A stretch of DNA of 64,000 nt from Undaria pinnatifida (GCA_012845835.1 JABAKD010000030.1:372001-436000); one strand, 5' to 3'. Shown: positions 45,583 to 57,544, numbered from the stretch's first letter. The notes: a model not told the origin generated them from the sequence alone. Translations and numbers: made by a program.

Positions 45583-45583
45583 C
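45494..45583. repeat. CAA microsatellite, about 30 units
   Basis: Uninterrupted CAA units. On the minus strand this GTT run follows the 3' end of a tRNA-derived SINE, and on the plus strand it follows repeat F. Confidence 0.97.
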
Positions 45584-45584
45584 T

Positions 45585-45733
45585 CACGCTCTCGCGTTTT
45601 CCGCAAGTCAATTTGTGCGAAAGAAAAAGTTCGCACGATTTTTTACGCGTATGCACTCGGGGGGATTCGAACTCACGAAACTGACCTATACCAAGCTCGA
45701 AGATAACCTGATACACCACAGGGACGACCGGCA
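45585..45733 (-). mobile_element. tRNA-derived SINE, minus copy with GTT tail
   Basis: The minus strand reads a tRNA-like head with GAGTTCGAATCCCCCCGAG as B box, the common body, and ends GCGTGAGTTGTTGTT directly in the microsatellite. Confidence 0.8.
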
Positions 45734-46252
45734 TTACGTATATATTGCACGTAGTACCTATCACTACGCAATCGCACGACAGACGCAAGTCAACTGGACA
45801 AAAAGAAACAAAGCAAAGAGAAGAAGATAAAGGAAAGAAAAGACAAGAAAGCGAAAAACGAAAAAGGAAATGAAAGAAAAGAAAATACTCCGGAGTATAA
45901 GAAAAGCAAGAAGAGACAAGACAAGAAGAGGAAGCAAGGAAAGGAAAAGAGAAAAAAATTCGTACTGGCAGACCCTAGGAACTGACTAAAGACGGCGGCA
46001 TTGGGCTCGTAGAGGGTATCAAGTGCATCGTCAATTACACTGGGGAGAAAACGCAACATGGCCAAGGAGTCAGGGCGGTCTTACGCCATCTTGTGACGGC
46101 CATTGGAAGGCCCACAAAATTCAAGAGGATGATGGCCAGACCCAGACTTCAATCTCTTGGGCAGGACTTGATTATGCGAGTTAATGTTAGAACAACAACA
46201 ACAACGCGCGATCGGGATATCACACACAGCTTGCAAATATATATTATATGAC

Positions 46253-46343
46253 TTACGGCAAAATCTTCGATCTCACAGCTGGAGTGTATTTTATTTTTAT
46301 TATGTATTACACTCCAGCTGTGAGATCGAAGATTTTGTCGTAA
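46253..46343. repeat. Hairpin of two element A ends
   Basis: The arms 46253-46288 and 46308-46343 are inverted and match at 35 of 36 bases around a 19-base AT-rich loop. Two outward ends of the family meet here. Confidence 0.93.
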
Positions 46344-47520
46344 AGCCATATTTGCGAGCTGTGTGTGATACTCCGATCGCGCGTATTACGGGTTATGTGT
46401 CCTCATTAAGGATATAGGTCGGCGACTTCCCTTGGAACTACAGTGTAGCTATCAGGGTCAACAGGGTGATGTTAGTTAGTCTGTGCGCGGAAACTGTAAA
46501 CCCGTTTCTGAGGAGGACAAAATCTGACAGCTGTGGAAGGAAATGCATCAGTTCATCAAGTGTATCAGGACCTGTAAGTCGTATAACCGGTGAGGGGAGG
46601 GCGGAGTCTTTAAGGGCGTGGGGGCCTGGGTTTGAACAAGAGGGAGCGGGGGGGGGGGGGGGGCGGGACGGGCGGCGCAACCCAACCTGTGCGTGGAAAC
46701 TATAAATCCTTCAAGGGGATACATCTGACGGTTTTGGAAGGAATGCACCAGTTTATTATGTATATCCTGTAAGTCGTATAACCAGTGAGGAGAGGGCGGA
46801 GTGTTCAAGGGGGTGGGGGGGGGGGTGGGGGGGGGCAAAAGGGTTTTTAACAGCTTTAGGTCGCATAGATGTAGGGGTTTGCTATACGCGTGGAGGTGGC
46901 GTTGGGGGTGGGGGGGGATGAATAGGAGCAGCGGCATGGATGGCTTTAGAAAGATAATGAGTTGATTTCGATGTTAGGTGGGGCGTTTGAGCAAGAGGGA
47001 GCGGGGAAAAAAACCGGGGGGGGAAGGGGGAGGCGGGGTGGTTTGTTTGTTTTTTTGGGCAGGGAAGGGTTTCTAACAGGTTTAGGTCGCATATATGTAG
47101 GGGCTTGCTGTACGCGTGGTGCTAGGTCTAGGCGATCGTGCGGGTGGTGGGGAAGGAGGGGATGGGGGGGGGGGGGGGGGGGGGGGTGAATTTATGCCAC
47201 GTCATGGATGGCTATTAATAGAAATATAATGACGTGATTTGAATTGCGCAGAAGTGTAGATTACTCTGGCCGATTTCGACGTTAGGTGGGGCGTTTGAAC
47301 AAGAGGGAACGGGGAAAAAAAAGTGGGGGGGGGGGGGGCGGAAATGAGTTGGAGCTACAGCATGGATGGCTAGAAAGATAATGAGGTGATATCAGCTGGC
47401 TGGTAGTGTTTGCTATGGCAGATTTTGATTACATACCTGGTATATATTATCCGATTGGAGTATCACACACAGCTTGAAAATATGAGTTTCGACAAAATAT
47501 TCGATCCCACAGCTGGAGTG
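46308..47520 (+). mobile_element. G-rich element A with ~70-bp terminal inverted repeats
   Basis: The left end starts ACTCCAGCTGTGAGATCGAA. The right end (47450-47520) is its inverted counterpart (TTCGATCCCACAGCTGGAGT), including the AGCTGTGTGTGATACTCC part. The interior holds repeated GGAAACTATAAATCC, GGTTTAGGTCGCATA and GGTGCTAGGTCTAGGCGAT phrases between G runs of up to about 20. No transposase seen. Confidence 0.8.
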
Positions 47521-47710
47521 TTTTTTTTTCTTTATAATATCATCCTCCGGCGGATGGGGAAGAATAAAGATCAAGCTCACCACACTTCCACGTATTTTCA
47601 TACATATCGTGTGTCGATATTTAACTTAATATTGCATTCGCAACCCCAGCGCTGGCTGGCGTGTCTTTCGGTTCCCGCTATAGCGATAGCGTGAGCTGTC
47701 CCTATCGGCG
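47521..47710 (-). mobile_element. SINE B, diverged copy
   Basis: T run, ATCATCCTCCGGCGGATGGG, then CACCACACTTCCACGTATTT and AGCGTGAGCTGTCCCTATC. It abuts the right end of element A. Confidence 0.8.
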
Positions 47711-48242
47711 GTCCCCGACAAAAATGAAGGCAAAATTGAAGGCACGTACCGTAGTGGGGGGGGGGGAGGAGGGCCCGTCATATGACCTCGGATCTGGGTT
47801 ACTGCTGGGATGGAGCGTGAGAATAGTGCAAGGATAGTAAATGGGATGCAAAAAAAAGGAAAACGAAGTAGGTGGTCCGGCCAAAGCCATACACACGGGC
47901 AACGCCACGCCAGAGCAGCAGCTAGTTGGTTGCTCATGGGGGGTTAGGTGTGAGAGCCTCCAAACGCCTGTCAAATCAGAGATATACACCGGATACTACG
48001 GAGTACTGCGTGCAGTATCTCTGTTCGCCTGATGGACATAGCCATGGACATGTTTGCCAGTGCAGCTACTGCTGCGTGATGCCGAACAGTACGTACATGA
48101 TGCTTCCAGCCGGCGGTGGTGCGTGCACACGAGAGATTAAATGGTGTCGATGTCACTTTGATCGGTAAATAAATGCACGCTACGTATAAGTACAAGTAGC
48201 TATGTAAGAGCAACTGCACAAAATGGTTGACCAACATAATTC

Positions 48243-48375
48243 GTTTGACGCTGCTTTTTCCTTTTTCATCCATCGGCGGATGGGGGAAAACAAAAAATAA
48301 GCTCTCACCACACATGCACGTGTTTTTATCCGCGTCGTCTGTCAATTTAAGTCAATTGGATTCGCAATGTAGCAC
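48243..48375 (-). mobile_element. SINE B, old copy
   Basis: TTTTCATCCATCGGCGGATG, CTCTCACCACACATGCACGT and CGTCGTCTGTCAATTTAAGT, with many differences from other copies. Confidence 0.65.
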
Positions 48376-49529
48376 TATGATACATAGGTTACGACAATGT
48401 TATGGAGTGCCCTCCGTAGAAGGATAGTTTGTAGATTCGATGTCATGGTTGAGGTGAAACCACGTGATATTTGATGTCGCATTCATGTCAAGGCCATCAT
48501 AGTTGGGCGATAATGTAGGTGACGATGATGGGACAAGCAGGACACCCCTCACCTCACTACCACCTGTCCTACCCTGCCCTATCTTGCTCTACTCTGTCTT
48601 GTCTTGCCATGTCTGTCTTTTAGTATCCTCTTTAGGGAAGTAATGCATGTACGGTTTGGAGTCTATCCAGCGAGCCATGAGGAGAGACCAAACAAGGGCA
48701 CCGGAACCCATTGGGAGCACGCTTCCCAACACCGACCAACCACGCATCCCCCACTCGGAGTACCACTACAATAGGTTATGATGGGTTATGTATCCTTCAG
48801 TTTCTGTGGCAGCGAACGTTGCGTTCCAAGAAAACCATTACTAAATTATCACCATATATAGACTACAACAAGGCCAACCCCAACCCGGCATCACAGCAGT
48901 ATGCTGGATCCGTGGTATTGTAGTATCACGAGGTGAGTTGGTTCCAGACGAATCAATAAATCAGCGTCGATCGATGGCAGAAGGAACATTGCACCCATCG
49001 GACAGATTGGATTTTGGCTAATCTAGGTAATCTATTATATTAGTCTGTACCTGGTACATTTTTTGTGAGTGTGGGTCACAATGCTCTGAACCCAACCTGC
49101 CAACTTGCGTCTGAACACAAATCTTAAAACCTTTAGGAACGTTCTGCACGTTCTCCTAGAAATATGGTCTCTCGGAGCAATGTCGTTGTCGCCAACGCTC
49201 CGAGCCACAAGGAAGGGTACAACATCCCGAGGAACCTCAAGACGTCTTCTCAGACGCTTCACCTCGGCTCGTTGCCCGTTGCTTTTATCCGAGAGGAGTT
49301 CGACGGCACGCCCTCGCAACACCTGTCACTCTTCCTTCTGTCCCCATCTCAACCTGATATTCTGTCTCTTTACCGAGCACTTCTATTTGTCCGATGATCG
49401 TCAACACCGCCCACATTCTGCGACCGTTGCCTGAGAGGGACGCTTGTACACACAGCGTTGGAGATTCACACCTCTCTGCGGTGTTCTCGTGAACCAACCC
49501 TTATAACATGATGTAAATACTAATACATT
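48376..49529. other. Unassigned; opposing frames at 49035-49400
   Basis: Plus and minus frames both read through 49105-49395 without decisive codon bias. Neither product is recognised. A MITE D-like end (CATCGGACAGATTGG) is at 48996. Confidence 0.35.
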
Positions 49530-49740
49530 CCAGCTGTGAGATCGAAGATTTCAAAGATTTCGTGGGAACTCATATAGATGATCTAGACCATCTACTGTAG
49601 ATCCCATATCTGTCGTTATAGTATGTTGCGCAGGATCTGTGTAGCACAGATCCATCCCAGGAATTACGTGCAAGGTGATTCAGATTACCATTCGGCCCGT
49701 CAACATGATGATCTACACCTGGTGTTCTAATATTTTATGG
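49530..49740 (+). repeat. Element A end joined to a MITE D remnant
   Basis: ATTCCAGCTGTGAGATCGAA at 49525-49544 is followed from about 49570 by GATGATCTAGACCATC and GCGCAGGATCTGTGTAGCAC of the GATC-rich family. The right end of that family reappears separately at 51540-51612. Confidence 0.65.
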
Positions 49741-49749
49741 CGGATGCAT

Positions 49750-51399
49750 GAATTGCTTCAGCTTTGATATTTATATATAACACGGCACGGAATAAATCAC
49801 CCCGCCCCTTAGATATCACCCCCCCATCCACATGAGCACACCCGGTGGTGTATTTTTTGGGTCGTTTTTCGACCGCCGCTTTATCACCCGGGGTACGTTG
49901 AATACTGCCCCCCTGCGGAGATGCGCCTGAAAGCAACGTTAAACTCCAAAATTATCACACCAATTGGCGGATACCATTCACCCACAACACTCACCGGTAT
50001 GGACACCAGCATGGAGGCAACTGCTTCGCCCCATCAAAGTGGGCCGAACGAGTCCGCGGCCTGCCCCTGCGCTTCGAAAGACCGTCACGTCGTTTGTTTC
50101 TGGGATCAGTGGGCTTGCATCAGCGGTACCGATACACGTCTGTTTCTCCTCCTACCGAGCCAAAAGCCGCGGCTACCGGTGCCGGTACGGAGAGTAATTT
50201 TATGGCCAGCGTAATATGAGCTGGAAGGAGTTTTGAGCTCACGCGCCGCAGGCGTTTAGATCCTCCCGCATCAGACCCCCCGCAGGGCCGCCGGAGGCAA
50301 AAAAATGCGACAAAGTTACAACACATGTATACCCAACAACCACTTCAACCACTTCACAAGGCGTCAAGACACGTAAAACATTCTTTTCGCATAAGGCGCA
50401 TGTAAAAACAGATGCCTCATCTCTCTATTTGCGTCCGACGAGAAGAACGTGTGCCCGACAATAGGGATTCGTCCGAGGAGAAAAACGTTGTGCGGCGCGA
50501 AACTCCGTGTTGCTGGATCCAAGCGTGGGTGATACCATCACCGGCATTACACAGGAATAGAAAATCAAGCTGGATCCAGACCAAAAGCTCTCACGTGTTA
50601 GCACACTCTTGTTTAGCACACCCCTTGTTGCCAGTATCACTCCCTTTGCTGTCGGGTTCCTTGCTATCACACCCCGGCGTTATCGCATAATATGCAAGCT
50701 GGCCGAGGTCTGTTAACGCTCCTTGACAATCGTTGATACCGTTAGCACACCCCCTCGTTAGCACCCTCCCTCGCTAGCACACCCCCTAGCTACGGGGCTT
50801 CCGTGTATGCTGCTCATCACCGGTCCCATTGTGAATGCGTTTGATAGGACCCCCCCCCCCCACAACAGCACACTCGGTGATGCCACTTTTGAATGTTGTC
50901 ACCGGGGTGTGCTTCATTCCGTGTTATATTCTACGGTGTGCGTGTATATTGAGAAACTAGGACACTTTCAGACGGCCGACCGATGACGGTTTTCAGGGGT
51001 TGCTCACAGAGTCGTTGCGAGACGAACTCGAGCATCACATATGGTGTAGAAGATACATATTTCCGGTTGAATGGGGGCGCTCGATGGCCCAACTAAAGCT
51101 TACTGTGACCGATGAACGGGAAGACGCTCGGATGCTCTTGAGAAGAGTGAGCAGGAGAGGGGGTGCTTTACCTGCTTCCTCGACGTCGACTAGAATGCAA
51201 ACTACGAGTACGCTACGAGTACTAGACGGCATTGCCACACCGACGAGCTACTCTTTAGGCTACGTGCTACTACACACCGACGAGCAACTCTGTAGGCTAC
51301 GTGCTACTGCTGTGACACCGCAGCAAGTGCTAACATGGAGTTGTACATTCGCTACCGAACATTGATCATGACAATAGGCTGATATCGCCTATTTCTTAA
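49750..51399. other. Unassigned; short GCACACCCC repeats
   Basis: GTTAGCACACCCCC-like phrases recur at 50600-50790. The plus frame 51000-51365 (including LKLTVTDEREDARMLLRR) has a donor-like GTGAGC inside and an internal duplication of CGACGAGCTACTCTTTAGGC. No gene is claimed. Confidence 0.35.
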
Positions 51400-51537
51400 C
51401 TGTGTATAAACCACTTTTGGTCTGCTCTGTGTCTTTCCCTGGGGTATTATTCCACTCCAGAGTGACTGGAGCCCGTCCTGTGACCACGGACTCGACTACG
51501 TGAGTTAACGTTGGAACAGCAGTAACAAACAACAACT
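51400..51537 (-). repeat. Repeat F copy
   Basis: ACCACTTTTGGTCTGCTCTG, CTCCAGAGTGACTGGAGCCC and GTTAACGTTGGAACAGCAG with a CAA-rich end. It is the inverse of 62555-62695. Confidence 0.8.
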
Positions 51538-52374
51538 TTACATACCAGGGATCTGTCTTCCCTGCTTGACACAGATCATATAGATCATCAGTAGGGATCT
51601 GATCTGTCCAATGTGTGTAACATTGAACTTTAACATTGAACACTAACATTGATATTATTGTGTACCTGGTACCGATTTGGCTTGGTCCTTAGTCCTTAGT
51701 GAGCTCTCGAGCGAAAGAGGTAACGCTCCATGCAAGCCTTGGGGTTGCACCCTCGACGGATATGTCACACGGCCTTGTCATCTTGTGATCACCCCTTTCG
51801 TTGCTGTGTCACAGCAGCCGCAGTACTCTACTATTAGATCGTTACACAACACACCTTTTTATTGATGGCGGCACTTCTTTACGCTTATTATTCGTCGAAA
51901 CTCGTCTTTCGATCACGTACGCTACGAAATTGTTGTGATTTCGTGAAGGATATTCCCGTGTCCACTTGCTAGGGTATACTCTGATGTCTGAACGGATAAA
52001 CATGTCCCTCCGATGGAATTGTGTCCGTCTGTCCGTCCCATTGCTTACTGGGAACAAATGATCCCCACCTCTTTTTAAATTTTTTTCAAATCGTCAACTG
52101 TTACTCTCCTTCTCAATTCGTAAGAGGTTTACCCTCAGCGACCTTCTGGACAAGCCGTGCTCACAGGTGTCTTTCCTTCTCCCCCCGGCGCTTGCCTTCT
52201 TTTTTATCGCGCATAGAGTTTTCGGCATAGCACTCCCTCTTTTCAGCTTTTATGTCGTCGATTTTCATTGGATTTGGCTAGAGTAACCCACGCCCTCAAG
52301 CTTGCCGCTCGTCACTTATTACTCAAGAAAAAGTCCCTACGAGCACGAGTATGTCTTGGGAGGATATATATCAA

Positions 52375-52565
52375 CCGGTCGCCCCAGTGGCGTATCAGGT
52401 TATCCTCGAGCCTGGTATAGGTCAGCTTCGTGAGTTCGAGTCCCCCCGAGCGCATGCTTGTATAGATTCGAACGGATTTTTCTTGTGCACAAATTGACTT
52501 GCGGAAAGCGCGAGAGCGTGAGTTAGCAACACTCGATGAAAATCGACGAGCACTGGGATCATTAC
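52375..52565 (+). mobile_element. tRNA-derived SINE, clearest head
   Basis: CCAGTGGCGTATCAGG serves as A box and GAGTTCGAGTCCC as a near-perfect B box. The body GACTTGCGGAAAGCGCGAGA and tail CGATGAAAATCGACGAGCAC are the same as at 44291. Confidence 0.85.
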
Positions 52566-52655
52566 TACATCTTACGAATTGAGGCAAGATCAAGAGTCCA
52601 GTTAACGCTTAGATTTTATAACAGCACCCCACGAAAAGCAATTCATCAACATACA

Positions 52656-52952
52656 CATAAAAAAACTGCATGCGGCTTTGTTGCTTCAGTAGCAATGCCT
52701 TTAACGGGTATCGCGGGCCTGCTTTCGCCTGCTCTCTTTCTATTTGGCACGAAAACGTTTTTTTGTGCAAAACCGTGGCAAGATATAAGACACACCTGTA
52801 GGACCCGGACAGTGGCGAACGTAAGAACTGTTGTGGTTGGTGGTCGCGTACTTGCTAATTTCTCAGCGGAGAAAAAAGCTCGTTCTGATAACACGAAAAT
52901 ACGTCGCGCCGGCTTTGTTGATCCAGCATTGATGGAGCAGCACCGCGTATAG
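52656..52952 (+). CDS. Open frame of unknown nature, bordering element A
   Basis: The last 99 codons of a frame open from 52536 look more protein-like than their surroundings: ACGFVASVAMPLTGIAGLLS, then a hydrophobic stretch, then TRTVANVRTVVVGGRVLANF and NTKIRRAGFVDPALMEQHRV. The final codons already belong to the repeat element (GTATAGCAAGCCCCTACAT). There is no splice evidence or known motif. A 167-codon frame covers it on the other strand, so strand and reality are uncertain. Confidence 0.25.
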   Translation, partial: HKKTACGFVASVAMPLTGIAGLLSPALFLFGTKTFFCAKPWQDIRHTCRTRTVANVRTVVVGGRVLANFSAEKKARSDNTKIRRAGFVDPALMEQHRV

Positions 52953-52964
52953 CAAGCCCCTACA

Positions 52965-53815
52965 TACATGATTAATACGCGCGATCGGAGGATCACACAC
53001 AATGTTGCGAAGATCAGTGTCGACCAAATCCTTGGTCTCATAGCTGGAGTGTATTTTAATATTATAGGTGACCTAAACCTTATGAATACCCTTCCCCCCC
53101 CCCCTTTTTTTTTTCTTTTCCCTCGCTTTCTCTTGCCTAAACGCCCCACCTAATATCGAATTCCGCCAGAGTAATAAACACTCCCACGCCCTGGATATCG
53201 CCTCCTTATCTTTTTAGAGCCGTCCATGCCGCTGCTGCAATTCTCACCCACCCCCGCCCCCAACGCCCCCTCCTTCCCCACCACCCGCACCATCGCCTAG
53301 ACCTAGCACCACGCGTAAAGCAAACCCCTACATCTATGAAACCTAAAGCCCTCCCCCCCCGCCCCCCGCCCCCCCCCGCCACATACCCCCCCCTCCCCCA
53401 CAGGAAGGATTTATAGTTCCCACGCACAAATTGACCTGCCCCACCCGTCCCCTCCCCCCCTCCCCCCTTCCCGCCCCCCTTTTGATCAAAATCAGGCCCC
53501 CACGTCCTTAACAACTCCGCCCTCCCCTCACTGGCTATTCGACATATAGGATTTACTTGATGAACTGATGCATTTTCTTCCACAGCTGTCAGACTTTGTC
53601 CCCCTCAGAAACGGGTTTCATAGTTTCCGCGCACAGACTGCCTAACATCACCCTGTTGACCCTGATAGCTACATTGTAGTTGCAAGGAGAGTCGCCGACC
53701 TATATCCTTAATGAGGACACACAACCCGTAATACGCGCGATCGGAGTATCACACACAGCTTGCAAAGATGAGTTTCGACAAATCTTCGATCTCACAGCTT
53801 GATTGTATTTTAATT
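52965..53815 (-). mobile_element. G-rich element A, minus copy
   Basis: Read on the minus strand it starts near 53800 (CTGTGAGATCGAAGATTTGT) and passes the conserved GGACACACAACC / CCCTGTTGACCCTGATAGCT region (complement). The C-rich interior follows, then at 53030-53055 another end in the same direction. Confidence 0.8.
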
Positions 53816-53969
53816 TTGGTAGGATTGATGGAGAATCGTCAGCCCGAATATCGTTTTAGTGCTTTGGCTTACGCTCGCTGTTGGGTGTCACGGTTTTCCT
53901 GGCCCAACAGAACTTTCCAAGAACTTTCGAATTGAAACGACCGTTACACACACGATATCATAACCTTTC

Positions 53970-56900
53970 AAGACTGTGTTCTGTAGGGTTTGTGGATTTC
54001 GGGCAAGGGTATGGGAGTCTTACAGAACTTCCAGAAGTTTCGGGTACGGGTATGAAAGTGTGTTACAGAACTTCCAGAAGTTCCGGGTGTTGTAGTACGG
54101 GCGTACATAACTCACAGAAGTTCCGGGCGGGTACAAACGGTGCTGTACCCGTACCCAGGGTATTGTGGCACAGGGTGTATAGAACTCACAGAAGTTCCGG
54201 GGCCGGGTATGAATGTCCTACAGAACTAACAGAAGTTCGGGTACAGGTATGACAGTCTTACGGAACTTGCAGAAGTTCCTGGTATTGTGACACAGGCGTG
54301 CAGAACTTACAGAAGTTCCGGGAACGGGTATGAATATCCTACAGAACTTACAGACCTTCCGGGTACGGGTAATACTCGGGTAAATGTACACCCATGTACA
54401 CCCCCCGGAGTTCGATTTGAATTGGGGGATTCAATCCAACTTGCGTGGCATGTTCTCACTGGGCCAATGCCCCCGAGGCAGTCCGTCGTAGATTTAAGGG
54501 AATTATGAATTATCGACCAAACCACAACCGAGAGACGCGATATGTTGTGAACCTCAATGAGTGGCGACCGCGCGCTCACTGCTATACTGCACTGTAACAT
54601 ATCATACCATAGCGTACCCCGGCTGTGGCGCTTCAAGTTTAAGAATGGCGGTCGCAAGTCTATATTTTTCCACCGGCTCGATAAAAGCCAAGTGCCGCGA
54701 CAAAGAAGCTAAACTACCAAGGATAAGTTCTGTAGGGTACCCACAGATCTATACCGGGGGTAATCACCCTCTGTTTTACCCTACAGAATAATTCTGTGAG
54801 TTTTGTGACCGGAGCGCCACAATACCCTTCACTTCTGTGAGTTCTGTGACGGTTGCACTACAGTACCCTACACTTCTATGAGGTTCTGTAGCACATCCGA
54901 TACCCCGCAGAGATTACCTTCCGGTTCTGTATACAATACCCTAACACTTTTGTGAGTTCTGTGACGGTCGTGCCACAATACCCTACACTTCTGTGAGTTC
55001 TGTAGCACATCCCGTACCCCACAGAGATTACCCTCTTGTTCTGTATGCCGGCGGCACAATTACCCCTGGTACGGGTAAACATTTGTGGAACTACCCTCCA
55101 CATTTGTGATTACCCCGGGAGGCTGGCGTCAGTCAAACTTGAACGTACCCTCAAAAACACCACACAAAACACAGAACAGGACCCTCCTTCATCAGAGAAA
55201 CGGAACACATCTGCTACAGAACACACAATACGACACGCGGTATCGGTTTGAGAGGGAGCATGAGCGATGCAAACCCCAGCGGTTCCACGCCAGAAACCGC
55301 GGGCGATGTTCAGACACACTCGCACGCGGCAGAGGCAGGTGCAGGCGCCGGCGAGGAACATGAAGAAGAATCACACGAAGTAGAGGTTGTTGAAGGAGGT
55401 AGCGGTGCCGGTGCACCCGTCATCACACCGGCGCCCATCTACAACAAGCAGGGGGGCGTAGTGGAAAAGGTTGCATATTCTAAATGTAAATGTAAATGTT
55501 TCATGTTTATGTTTGTGTTTTTTGGAGTCGGATTTACAAAGCCGACAGCAGTAGTCCTCTGCGTTTCACCTGGGAAGTTGAGGATTGGGATATATAGGGG
55601 CCGTACGCGCGCACGCTTCACCTCTAGTCTTGGTTTAGTACCTTGAAACCGAGTCGAACCCAAGGCACAAACAGCAGTGTGCAAATACAGAGACTCGCGG
55701 GTACCGAGGGTAATGACCGTCTGTAGTTACCTTACAGATACCCTACGGAGGCTGCCCTGTGAGTTCTGTGACGGTTGCAACACAGTACCCTACACTTCTG
55801 TGAGTTCTATAGCACATACGATACCCCACAGAGATTACCTTCCTGTTCTGTATACAAAACCCTATCACTTCTGTAAGTTCTGTGACGGCAGCGCCACAAT
55901 ACGAACCCTACACTTCTGTGAGGTTCTGTAGCACATCCGATACCCTACAGAGATTACCCTCCGGCTCTGTATACAATACTTCAACACTTATGTGAGTTCT
56001 GTGGCGGTCATGCCACAATACCCTACACTTCTGTGAGTTCTGTAGCACATCCCGGACCCTACAGAGATTACCCTCTTGTTCTGTAACGGATCCAATACCC
56101 TACAGACATTACCCGTACCCTACAGAACTTATCCTTGTAAACTACCGAACACACAGAGGATAGTTCAAGACGTCGATGGTAGCTGCATCGCCGTCACGGC
56201 AGATCTATGTATTATTCCGATCGGAAAAAAACGTTGACAATACGCAACACGTGGTTTCCCGATAGGAGCCAAATTCGTATGTTTCCACCAAATCGAATCG
56301 AAATTCGATTAATAAAAAATGAATATTTTCGATTCAAAAGTAGGTGTCCTCCGTTAATACAATACGAACGTGCCCACGTCGGGTTAGAACCGGAAGAAAC
56401 ATTAACAGGACCTACAGTAGTAGGTGCCCCTATCATCACCATCAAAATAGACGATACGTACTACAGCAGCAACTGTACTGCTACATATACAGCTGTGCTT
56501 TCGGTGTTCGGTTGGTTTCACTGACAAGATATGACATCCTATTAATAGTAAAATGCATAATACTCTCTCTGGGTTATTAAACCTGAAGTAATGCACGTGG
56601 GCTCCCCGGGTATTGTAACGAAGATATACCCGTACCCCGGGTAGTCTTACAGAAGTCACAGAAGTTCCGGGTTAGGGTATGGGGATCTTACAGAACTTGC
56701 AGAGTTTCCGGGTACGGTACGGAAGTGTTACAGAACTCCCAAATGTTCCGGGTATTTTGGCACGGGCGCACAGAACTCACACAAGTGATGAAAATGATAT
56801 ACCCGTACCCCGGGTATTTGTGGCGCTGGCGTACAGCACTTCCAGAAGTTCCGGGGGTATGGGTATGAATGTCTTACCAAATTTCCAGAAGTTTTGGGTA

Positions 56901-57010
56901 CGGGTTATGAATGTCCTACAGAACTTTCAGAAGTTCTTTGTAGCGTAATACCCGGGGTAAATACCCCACACCCCGGGTATGGTTTGTGCGTACCCCGCAG
57001 AACACGACCT
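53970..57010 (+). repeat. Long repeat C, copy 2, with inverted arrays in the middle
   Basis: The outer arrays 54000-54380 and 56600-56950 have the same ~41-bp hairpin units and flanks as copy 1. Two inner arrays (54730-55110 and 55690-56130) read the opposite way (CTACACTTCTGTGAGTTCTG) and bracket a 55.1-55.7-kb segment with an open frame. Confidence 0.8.
55260..55646 (+). CDS. Acidic Gly/Ala/Glu-rich open frame within repeat C
   Basis: ATG 55260 starts MSDANPSGSTPETAGDVQTH, followed by a His/Ala/Glu-rich, negatively charged part and APVITPAPIYNKQGGVVEK, with strong G/C third positions up to about 55470. There a donor-like AAG|GTTGCA occurs and codon quality drops; the frame runs on to TGA at 55644-55646. 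It could be the first exon of a gene, a captured exon inside the repeat, or an element protein. No downstream exon was identified. Confidence 0.4.
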   Translation: MSDANPSGSTPETAGDVQTHSHAAEAGAGAGEEHEEESHEVEVVEGGSGAGAPVITPAPIYNKQGGVVEKVAYSKCKCKCFMFMFVFFGVGFTKPTAVVLCVSPGKLRIGIYRGRTRARFTSSLGLVP

Positions 57011-57544
57011 TGTAACCTTTGATCACACTTGGAAACATGAACAATATAAACGGTTTTGTGGGGTATAACGCAGCGACTCGACTGGCTACGTCTCAACAAA
57101 TCATCCAGTATACGCAGTACTGCTGCGGTACCAAAGTGTCAAGCACCGCGCGCCTGCGGAAAACGCACGTGCCAAGGTTGCCGCCCGCCCACGTGCATGG
57201 ATCCCCGTGAAAGCCGGTTCCATGCGCTCGCTCGGAGTTATCCCCGACCAACGAAGGCAAGGCAGGGCATATATAGGTGTATGCAGTACCCCCCAAAATG
57301 CTCACCGAACGACGTAACACGCGTTTCAGTGGCGGCGTAATTGGCGGAACGAGACAGCACAAAAGCTATTGCCCTGGAAGGCAATATCATAGATGATAAT
57401 CACGCGCGCTACGATAGAGGCATGGTGGCACTTGTAGGCCAGAGTAGTTATTGCTGGCACGTGTGAATGGAGGATGACTCTCCTCAAACCGAAGATATAC
57501 TCAATGTCCTCGGATTTCTAAACTAATCGCGTTCGTTGTGTAGC

